Assembly: GCA_900102115.1 (NCBI GenBank)
Contig: FNAW01000005.1
Coordinates: 186,001 to 250,000 of the forward strand
Reading direction: 5' to 3'
Source: Blastococcus fimeti
GTDB lineage: Bacteria; Actinomycetota; Actinomycetes; Mycobacteriales; Geodermatophilaceae
Length of the DNA: 64,000 bases
The position numbers were made by a program, and so were the translations under genes. A model generated the notes under the pieces. The model saw only the letters and a list, made by a program, of their open reading frames with translations. It had not been told where the DNA came from and did no database searches. Positions 58,255 through 64,000 of the stretch are shown piece after piece; the stretch's first letter is position 1, and each line of letters opens with the position of its first letter.

Positions 58255-59166
58255 TCAGCCCAGGTCGTCGGTGGCGAAGGTGTCGCAGGCGCTGGGGTCG
58301 CCGCTGTCGTAGCCGGCCCGGAACCAGCGCTGCCGCTGCTCGGAGCTGCCGTGCGTGAACGCCTCCTGGTCCACGGTGCCGCTGCCGAGGTTCTCCTGGA
58401 TGTAGTCGTCGCCGATGCGGGCGGCGGCGTCCAGGGCACGGTCGATGTCGTCGTCGGTGATGTCGGCGATCAGCGGTTCGCCCGACTCGTCGGGGACGGT
58501 CTCGGCGTGGTGCGCCCACGCGCCGGCGAAGCAGTCGGCCTGGAGCTCCAGCCGGACCGAGCCGCTGGTCGGCCCGCTCTCGCCCGGCGTCACCCGCGCG
58601 TTGGTCCCCAGCAGGTTCTGCACGTGGTGGCCGTACTCGTGGGCCAGCACGTAGGCGTCCACGAACAGCCCGCCCTGCGCGCCGAACTGCTCGCGCAGCT
58701 GGTCGAAGAAGGTGAGGTCGATGTAGACCAGCTGGTCGGCCGGGCAGTAGAACGGCCCGGATCCGCTGGTGGCGCCACCGCAGGAGGTCTGCACCGAACC
58801 GGTGAAGAACACGGTCTCGGTGCGGGCGTACCGCTCGCCGAGCAGCCCCGACCAGTAGTCCTGGATCGACTCGACGTCGGCGACCACGGCGCACTCGACC
58901 GACTCGTTGGCGTCGGCGCCGGTGCGGCAGTTCTCCTCCAGCGTCGAGTTGTCGACGGTCTGGTCCTGGCCGAGCCCGGAGAAGGCGCCGGCCGGGCTCC
59001 CGCCGTCCCCACCGCCGAGGACCTGCAGCAGGACGACGACGACCAGCCCCACCAGGCCCAGGCCACCGCCACCGACGGCGACCCCCCGGCCGCCCCGCAG
59101 CCCGCCGCGGCCCCGGGTGTCGCGCACCCCGGACGCGTCCAGGCTGCCGCTCTCGCGGTACCTCAT
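58255..59166 (-). CDS. neutral zinc metallopeptidase (YpfJ family)
   Basis: A 303-residue protein. A Gly/Arg-rich cytoplasmic start, one membrane helix (GLGLVGLVVVVLLQVLG), then an outside peptidase domain with HEYGHH as zinc site and LELQADCFAGAWAHH giving the third ligand. The family (DUF entry for YpfJ-type proteins) has unknown natural substrates. Two Cys pairs in the outside domain may form disulfides. Divergent from the lipoprotein gene. Confidence 0.9.
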   Translation of the reverse strand: MRYRESGSLDASGVRDTRGRGGLRGGRGVAVGGGGLGLVGLVVVVLLQVLGGGDGGSPAGAFSGLGQDQTVDNSTLEENCRTGADANESVECAVVADVESIQDYWSGLLGERYARTETVFFTGSVQTSCGGATSGSGPFYCPADQLVYIDLTFFDQLREQFGAQGGLFVDAYVLAHEYGHHVQNLLGTNARVTPGESGPTSGSVRLELQADCFAGAWAHHAETVPDESGEPLIADITDDDIDRALDAAARIGDDYIQENLGSGTVDQEAFTHGSSEQRQRWFRAGYDSGDPSACDTFATDDLG

Positions 59167-59371
59167 GGTCGGCGGTCCTCCGTGCTCTGCGGCCCTGTCG
59201 GGGCGGGTGCGGGCGGCGGTGGTCGCCGCCCGTCGTCGGGAAACCGTGCCATCGCCGTGGTGCGGCGCGCGACCCGGGAGCCCGGCCGGGGTGGGCGGGG
59301 AGCGTGGACGGCCGTGCGGTCGCCCGGAGGAAACGCCTAGGGTTCGGGGCAACCCGAGGAGGAACCAGCTC

Positions 59372-59776
59372 ATGGCGGTCTCCAACCGCGTCCGCGCCGC
59401 TCTCACGACGACCGTGCTCGCCACGGCCGCGACCGGTTTCCTGGCCGGCTGCGGCGCCGGCGGTAAGGACGACGAGCAGGTCGCCTACTGCACCGACGAG
59501 GACGGCAACATCGTCGACGAGGACCTCTGCGACGACGACGGTGGCGGCGGGTTCGGCGGCGGCGGGCTCTTCTTCCTCTATCTGGGCGGTTTCCGGCCCG
59601 GTCTGCCGGTCGGCACGGCGCTGCCGTCGGGGGGCACCCGGATCAACCCGGGCGACAGCGTCGCCCGGCAGCGCGCCGGTCTCCCGGCCACCGGCAAGGT
59701 GAGCGCCGGCCAGCGGGTCAGCGGCGGCATCGGCAGCGGGGTCGGCAACAAGGCCGGTTCCGGCGCGGGGAGCTGA
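59372..59776 (+). CDS. small lipoprotein with acidic and Gly-rich tract
   Basis: A 134-residue lipoprotein. Lipobox FLAGCGAG near residue 27, then CTDEDGNIVDEDLCDDD with two Cys spaced by an acidic stretch, a Gly/Phe-rich segment and a Ser/Gly tail. GAGGAGGAACC precedes the ATG. It is directly upstream of a YgiC-like ligase gene, the same order as ygiB-ygiC in enterobacteria, where YgiB is also a small lipoprotein. A functional pair is plausible; the sequences are not shown to be homologous. Confidence 0.75.
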   Translation: MAVSNRVRAALTTTVLATAATGFLAGCGAGGKDDEQVAYCTDEDGNIVDEDLCDDDGGGGFGGGGLFFLYLGGFRPGLPVGTALPSGGTRINPGDSVARQRAGLPATGKVSAGQRVSGGIGSGVGNKAGSGAGS

Positions 59777-59786
59777 GCCGCGCCCC

Positions 59787-61040
59787 GTGCGAAGGATCGA
59801 GAGCGGGATCGTCCGCCCGGGCTGGGAAGCCGAGGTGGAGTCGCAGGGCCTGGTCTACAACCGCACCCACCTGCCCGGCGGCGAGGTGCGCAGCTACTGG
59901 CGCGAGGGACCCTTCTACGACTTCTCCATGGCCGAGGTGAAGGAGCTCGAGGGCGCGGTCTCCCAGCTGTTCCAGATGTGCGTGGCCGCCGGTGACCACC
60001 TGGTGGACAACGACCTGTTCGACCGGCTGAACATCCCGCCCATGGCCCGGCCGCAGATCCGCCGGACGTGGGCTGAGGAGCCGCCGAGCATCTACGGCCG
60101 GTTCGACCTGCGCTACGACGGCGAGGGTCCGCCGAAGCTGCTGGAGTTCAACGCCGACACCCCGACCGGCCTGGTCGAGTCCGCCGTCACCCAGTGGAAC
60201 TGGCACCTGTTCACCGGGCAGGGGCGCGACCAGTGGAACGCGCTGCACGACACCCTCGTCGCGGCGTGGCAGCGCAACCTGACGAAGTGGGAGCGGCGCA
60301 CCGGCGTCCGCCCGCGGGTGCACCTGGCGTGGACCAGCGAGGAGACCTCCGGTGAGGACCGGATGACCGTCGCCTACCTGATGGACACCGTGGTGCAGGC
60401 CGGCTACGAGGCGGTCGAGCTGGTCGTCGAGGACATCGTGCTGGACTCCGGGGACGGCCGGTTCTACGACCCGCAGGGCCGCCACCTCGACGTCGTCTTC
60501 AAGCTCTACCCCTGGGAGTGGCTGATCGAGGACGAGTTCGGCGCCGCCGTGCTCGCCGACGGCGCGCGCCCGGGCGGGACCACCTGGGTCGAGCCCGCCT
60601 ACAAGATGCTGTGGAGCACCAAGGCGCTGCTGCCGGTGCTGTGGCAGCTGTTCGGCAGCGACCCGGTGCTCGGGCAGTACCTGCTGCCGGCGTACTTCGC
60701 CGACGAGATGCCGTCGACCTGGCGGACCTACGTGCGCAAGCCGCTGTGGGGCCGCGAGGGGGCCAACGTGGCGATCGTGCGGGACGGCGAGGTGGCCGCG
60801 CAGCTGCCCGGGCGGTACGGAACCGAGGGGTTCGTCGTCCAGGAGTTCGCGCCGCTGCCGGACTTCGCCGGCGTCGACGGGCCGCACCACCCGGTGCTCG
60901 GCGCCTGGGTCGTCGACGGCGAGCCCGCCGGGCTCGGCATCCGGGAGAGCGACGGGCTGATCACCGACAACCTCAGCTTCTTCGTGCCGCACACCATCGA
61001 CTTCACCCCTCCGCAGGACGGGAAGCGCCGCGGGTTCTAG
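59787..61040 (+). CDS. glutathionylspermidine synthase family protein (YgiC/YjfC-like ATP-grasp ligase)
   Basis: A 417-residue ligase related to the C-terminal domain of GspS. Key stretches are RFDLRYDGEGPPKLLEFNADTP cut at its core (LLEFNADTPTGLVES), the Mg/ATP-binding KLYPWEWLIEDEFG and KPLWGREGANVAIV. Family members join amines to peptides using ATP; those of the YgiC type do not act on glutathione. Actinobacteria use mycothiol, so the substrate is unknown. The GTG at 59787 follows the lipoprotein stop by ten bases. Confidence 0.88.
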   Translation: MRRIESGIVRPGWEAEVESQGLVYNRTHLPGGEVRSYWREGPFYDFSMAEVKELEGAVSQLFQMCVAAGDHLVDNDLFDRLNIPPMARPQIRRTWAEEPPSIYGRFDLRYDGEGPPKLLEFNADTPTGLVESAVTQWNWHLFTGQGRDQWNALHDTLVAAWQRNLTKWERRTGVRPRVHLAWTSEETSGEDRMTVAYLMDTVVQAGYEAVELVVEDIVLDSGDGRFYDPQGRHLDVVFKLYPWEWLIEDEFGAAVLADGARPGGTTWVEPAYKMLWSTKALLPVLWQLFGSDPVLGQYLLPAYFADEMPSTWRTYVRKPLWGREGANVAIVRDGEVAAQLPGRYGTEGFVVQEFAPLPDFAGVDGPHHPVLGAWVVDGEPAGLGIRESDGLITDNLSFFVPHTIDFTPPQDGKRRGF

Positions 61041-61049
61041 GTTCGGTCC

Positions 61050-61499
61050 ATGCCGCTGGAAGGTGAGTACGAACCGAGTCCGCAGAAGTGGGTCCGCGAC
61101 CAGGTGGAGCTCTACGAGCGCACCGGGGGCCAAGAGGGCAACACCCTGCTCGACCGGGGACTCCCGGTCGTCATCTTCAGCACCCGGGGGGTGAAGAGCG
61201 GCAAGGTGCGCAAGCAGCCGCTCATGAAGGTGGAGCACGACGGGGCCTACCTGATGGTCGGCTCCCAGGGCGGCGCGCCCACCGACCCGGCATGGGTCGC
61301 GAACCTGCGGGCCGCCCCCGACCAGGTCACCGTCCAGGACGGGCCGGAGCCGTGGGACGGCGTCGCGCGCGAGCTCGAGGGCCCGGAGCGCGACGAGTGG
61401 TGGGACCGCGCGGTGGCTGCGTTCCCGGACTACGCCGACTACCAGACGCGGACCGAGCGCCGGATCCCGATCTTCCTGGTGGAGCGCCGCTCCGCCTGA
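61050..61499 (+). CDS. nitroreductase/deazaflavin (F420)-dependent oxidoreductase family protein
   Basis: A 149-residue split-barrel protein of the Ddn type. The F420-phosphate binding region is seen in FSTRGVKSGKVRKQPLMKVEHDGAYLMVGSQGG read around residues 45-75 (FSTRGVKSGKVRKQPLM here), and the end has DYQTRTERRIPIFLVE. Such enzymes reduce quinones or similar compounds with F420H2. It follows the ligase gene after nine bases. Confidence 0.9.
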   Translation: MPLEGEYEPSPQKWVRDQVELYERTGGQEGNTLLDRGLPVVIFSTRGVKSGKVRKQPLMKVEHDGAYLMVGSQGGAPTDPAWVANLRAAPDQVTVQDGPEPWDGVARELEGPERDEWWDRAVAAFPDYADYQTRTERRIPIFLVERRSA

Positions 61500-61509
61500 C
61501 GTCGGCTGC

Positions 61510-61549
61510 GCCGCCGTCCGCCCTGCACCGCTCAGGGCAGGGCGGCGGC
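61510..61549. terminator. imperfect hairpin at the convergent gene ends
   Basis: GCCGCCGTCCGCCCTG pairs with the GC-rich segment starting at 61533, which overlaps the end of the opposing gene. Confidence 0.4.
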
Positions 61550-62596
61550 GAGCTCCGGCACGGCGGCCACCAGCCGGTCGTCCTCCGGGCGGAAGGCGGT
61601 GCCGACGGCGGCGCGCTTCGCGCCGCGGCCCTCGTACCGCCAGGTGCCCACGATCCGGCCGTCGACGACCACGGTGGACAGGAACATCCCGTTGTTCCCC
61701 GGGACGATGCGGGTCGCGAACCCGGGGTCGAGGACGGCGCCCCGGTCGCCGTAGCCGAGCACGAACTCGTCGAAGCCCGGGAGCAGGAACGTGCCGCGCG
61801 CCTCGTCGCGGCAGGCGGCCAGGCGTTCGGGGGTGGCCGGGTCGAGGAAGTGCTCGGTCCCCTCGACGGTCGTCGACTCCAGCTGCCCGCGCGCCACCGC
61901 CAGCCCGGCCCGGGCGTCGCGGACCGGGAGCCCCGACCAGCGCGCCAGGTCGTGCACGGTGGCCGGCCCGTGACCGGCGAAGAACCGGGCGGCCAGCTCG
62001 CCGAGGGCCTCCTCGCGTTCCAGCCGACGCGGCTCGGGCACCCACTCGGACAGCGATACGAACAGCTGCTCGCCGTCGTCCGTCGGGCCCAGGCAGCTGC
62101 GGCCGGTCTGCGCGGCGTGCCAGAGCAGGTGGTAGCCGCGCTGGCCGGTGACGGCGACCCCGGCTGCCTCGATCGCGGCCAGCAACCCGGCGCGGCTCAG
62201 CCGGTGGCCACCGGAGAGCGCGGCGACGACCGCCTCGTCGGACCGGGCGACGTCGGCGTCGGTGAGCCCGAGGGCGGCCCGGCGCTTCGCGACGCCCGCC
62301 AGGGCCCGCTCGCCGAGCAGGTCGAGCAGCCACGGCAGGTCCTCGGCGGCGGTGAGGTGCAGGGTGCCGCGCATCGGCCACGAGCGGACGATCTCGCCAC
62401 GGTCGAGCGCGGCGAGCACCTCGGCACGGGAGCGGGCGGCCGTGCGGAGCGCCACCGAGGTGAGCGCGCCCGGGTAGTCCTGCCCCTGCGCGGCGGTCAG
62501 CCGGCGGACCGCCTCGACCGGGCCGGCCGCGCGGGGTCCGGCCAGCAGCTGGGCGGCCAGCCGGAGCAGCCCTACCTCGGATGGCGTCGTCACCAC
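61532..62596 (-). CDS. winged helix DNA-binding domain protein (AlkZ/HTH_42 family)
   Basis: A protein of about 354 residues. The N-terminal AlkZ-like signature AQGQDYPGALTSVALR occurs near residue 35, followed by RGTLHLTAAEDLPWLLDLL and LPGFDEFVLGYGDR. Some family members are DNA glycosylases that unhook interstrand crosslinks or alkylated bases; the catalytic QxQ or related position reads QGQ here, which is consistent with activity. Start is one of two adjacent GTGs at 62596 and 62593. Confidence 0.85.
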   Translation of the reverse strand: MVTTPSEVGLLRLAAQLLAGPRAAGPVEAVRRLTAAQGQDYPGALTSVALRTAARSRAEVLAALDRGEIVRSWPMRGTLHLTAAEDLPWLLDLLGERALAGVAKRRAALGLTDADVARSDEAVVAALSGGHRLSRAGLLAAIEAAGVAVTGQRGYHLLWHAAQTGRSCLGPTDDGEQLFVSLSEWVPEPRRLEREEALGELAARFFAGHGPATVHDLARWSGLPVRDARAGLAVARGQLESTTVEGTEHFLDPATPERLAACRDEARGTFLLPGFDEFVLGYGDRGAVLDPGFATRIVPGNNGMFLSTVVVDGRIVGTWRYEGRGAKRAAVGTAFRPEDDRLVAAVPELAAALP

Positions 62597-62684
62597 CCCA
62601 CCGTGGCACCCGGGTACGACGATCTCCAGCGCGCAGCGCGCGAACCACCTGTCGCGGAGGGCGCGCGGCGGTAGCGTGCCGGGG

Positions 62685-62801
62685 ATGACCGGTATGCGGG
62701 GTTCGCGGGCGGAACGGCGCAGGCGCGTCGTGGCCGCCGTCATCGTGCTCGCCATGGTGCTGGCCGCGGGCGCGACGGTGCTCTCGATCGCCCTGGGCTG
62801 A
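62685..62801 (+). CDS. 38-residue single-pass membrane peptide
   Basis: ATG ACC GGT begins a frame that reads a short basic N-terminus (RGSRAERRRR) and one membrane helix (VVAAVIVLAMVLAAGATVL). It ends with TGA eight bases before the DUF1801 gene on the same strand, so the two are probably transcribed together. Small proteins with Arg-rich starts and one helix are common in actinobacteria. No function known. Confidence 0.6.
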   Translation: MTGMRGSRAERRRRVVAAVIVLAMVLAAGATVLSIALG

Positions 62802-62808
62802 GGCCGTC

Positions 62809-63249
62809 GTGGCTCCCGACGGGATCGACGACTGGTTCGCCGCGGCCGGCCCGCGCGAGGCCGAGCTGCGGCGGGTCGACGCGCTGGTGCAGCAGGCCGC
62901 GCCCGGCATCGACCGGCAGCTCGTCCCGGTCGGCGCCGGGCAGATGCTCGGCTACGGGCTGATGCCCTACCGGCCGCGCTCGGCGAAGGAGACGACGACC
63001 TGGCCGCTGATCGCCCTGGCCGCGCAGAAGCGGCACCTCTCCCTCTACGTCTGCGCGGTGGTCGACGGGGGCTACATCGCCGAGGACCGGGCCGCACGGC
63101 TGGGCAAGGTCTCCTGCGGCAAGAGCTGCATCCGCTTCACCTCCCTGGACCGGGTGGACGCCGAGGAGCTCCGCGCGCTGCTCCGCGACGCCGTCGCCAG
63201 CACGTCCTCCGGTCGCAACGAGTACTTCGCCCCGGGGGGCGTGACCTAG
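62809..63249 (+). CDS. DUF1801 domain protein
   Basis: A 146-residue protein of the DUF1801 (YdhG-like) family, with LGYGLMPYR, then LIALAAQKRHLSLYVCAV and GKSCIRFTSLDRV. These proteins bind small ligands or are linked to iron and stress in other genera; the role is unknown. GTG start. A hairpin follows. Confidence 0.88.
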   Translation: MAPDGIDDWFAAAGPREAELRRVDALVQQAAPGIDRQLVPVGAGQMLGYGLMPYRPRSAKETTTWPLIALAAQKRHLSLYVCAVVDGGYIAEDRAARLGKVSCGKSCIRFTSLDRVDAEELRALLRDAVASTSSGRNEYFAPGGVT

Positions 63250-63251
63250 GT

Positions 63252-63268
63252 CCCTGGCGCCGCCAGGG
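63252..63268. terminator. short terminator hairpin
   Basis: Seven perfect pairs (63252-63258 and 63262-63268) directly behind the DUF1801 stop codon. Confidence 0.5.
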
Positions 63269-63333
63269 GCCCCCCGGCACGGTGGGTGAGGCGTCGGAAC
63301 CATCCGGCGTTTCCCCTCCGCGGAGGACTGTCG

Positions 63334-63582
63334 ATGACCCTGACCGTGCCGTCCGGCTCGCCCGATCCCTCGCCCCAGCTGCCCTGCCCCGGTCTCGGCG
63401 ACCCCGCCGTCGCGCAGGCCGTCGACCGGTTGCGCGGGGAGTTCGCCGGCCGGGTGCGGCCGCAGCTGGTGGTGCGCGTGGTCCGGGAGAGCCGGCGCGA
63501 CCTCGGTGGCTCGCCCGTCGGCGCGATGCCCGAGCTGGTCGAGCGGCTGGCCCGATACCGGCTGGACTCCCACATCAGCTGA
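63334..63582 (+). CDS. three-helical bundle dimerization domain protein
   Basis: An 82-residue protein. After a Pro/Ser-rich start the rest is helical (AVAQAVDRLRGEFAGRV, VVRVVRESRRDLGG, MPELVERLARYRL), as in the small three-helix dimerization proteins of actinobacteria and in the N-terminal part of protein-tyrosine-phosphatase-like arsenate reductases. GCGGAGGA precedes the ATG. Function unknown. Confidence 0.75.
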   Translation: MTLTVPSGSPDPSPQLPCPGLGDPAVAQAVDRLRGEFAGRVRPQLVVRVVRESRRDLGGSPVGAMPELVERLARYRLDSHIS

Positions 63583-63626
63583 CGGGCCGCCCGGAATCGG
63601 CTTGCCCCGGCCGGGAGGATGTCCCC

Positions 63627-64000
63627 GTGGGCATCGGTGCGGGGTCGGTCGACGTGAGCGGGGTGCGGCACACGCTGTCGGACGGACGGGTGCTGCTGGA
63701 CGACGTCTCCTTCCGCATCGGTGAGGGCGCCCGCGCGGCGCTGGTCGGCGAGAACGGAGCCGGCAAGACCACGCTGCTGCGGATCATCGCCGGCGACCTG
63801 GTGCCCGAGGCCGGCGCGATCGCCCGCACCGGCGGCCTGGGCGTGATGCGCCAGTTCATCGGTTCGGTCCGCGACGACACGACCGTCCAGCAGATGCTCG
63901 TCGATCTCTCCCCGCCCGCGGTCCGCGCCGCCTGGGACGCCGTGCAGGCCACGGAGCTCGCGCTCATGGAGACCGACGACGAGCGCTCGCAGATGGCCTA
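63627..64000 (+). CDS. ABC-F family ATP-binding protein, N-terminal part (cut by window end)
   Basis: The frame begins at a GTG with GGGAGGA upstream and is open to the right edge. It encodes the first ABC domain of a soluble twin-ATPase: LLDDVSFRIGEGARAALVG and the Walker A GENGAGKTTLLRIIAG, then a Gln-loop region (GVMRQFIG). No membrane segment is present. ABC-F proteins act on the ribosome in translation control or antibiotic protection. The linker and second ATPase domain lie outside. Confidence 0.88.
   Translation, partial: MGIGAGSVDVSGVRHTLSDGRVLLDDVSFRIGEGARAALVGENGAGKTTLLRIIAGDLVPEAGAIARTGGLGVMRQFIGSVRDDTTVQQMLVDLSPPAVRAAWDAVQATELALMETDDERSQMA

Noticed and set aside
1..64000. CRISPR array, rRNA operon or replication origin
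   Set aside because: No regularly spaced repeats, rRNA stretches or DnaA-box clusters were seen.

Overview
The window is very GC-rich DNA from an actinobacterium. The gene content (DUF3618, Holin-X and DUF1801 proteins, Cys-rich leader peptide, IdeR-type iron boxes, SCO/YcnI/CopCD cassette, GTG starts, ATGA/GTGA stop-start overlaps) suggests a soil or rock-surface genus near Geodermatophilaceae (Blastococcus, Modestobacter, Geodermatophilus). The genus is an inference and cannot be proved from sequence alone.
Left chromosomal arm (1-16.8 kb): an epimerase; a TauE-type sulfur exporter preceded by a Cys-rich leader peptide; a DUF47-Pit phosphate uptake pair followed by a DHA2 exporter; a divergent ECF sigma/anti-sigma pair whose anti-sigma heads a copper cassette (CopC-CopD fusion, YcnI, SCO); a four-gene minus-strand operon (mannitol-type dehydrogenase, HAD phosphatase, CDP-polyol phosphotransferase, nucleotidyltransferase) that looks like polyol-phosphate cell-wall polymer synthesis; an M23 peptidase; and an AraC/VOC pair.
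Integrated element (about 16.87-29.06 kb): tRNA-Ala(GGC) is the target of a 12.2 kb element bounded by a perfect 45-bp direct repeat. It carries a tyrosine integrase, an Xis-like protein, a zinc-finger protein, an HNH endonuclease with tandem zinc-knuckle repeats, a three-gene ImmA/IrrE operon, a large STAND NTPase with a possible HEPN nuclease domain, and a PIN-like protein. I see no replication, conjugation or virion genes. It reads as a small integrative element with defence-type cargo. Its integrase frame runs through the attachment site, so integration removes its stop codon.
Right chromosomal arm (29-64 kb): a family 5 solute-binding protein; methyltransferase, crotonase-fold and methylglyoxal synthase genes; gluconate kinase and permease; an orphan FlbD-like protein; membrane proteins and a cupredoxin-like lipoprotein beside a MerR regulator with a palindromic operator; iron genes under putative IdeR boxes (siderophore-interacting protein, siderophore-binding lipoprotein, Bfd, Bfr); a tightly overlapped cluster with a receiver-PIG-L deacetylase fusion, ATP-grasp, PHP, a membrane glycosyltransferase and a small membrane protein; an OmpR-type regulator; a SipW/TasA-like secreted-fibre cassette ending in a receiver-Hpt-like protein and preceded by a PAS histidine kinase; a DUF3618/Holin-X envelope cassette; and housekeeping genes, with an ABC-F ATPase cut by the right edge.
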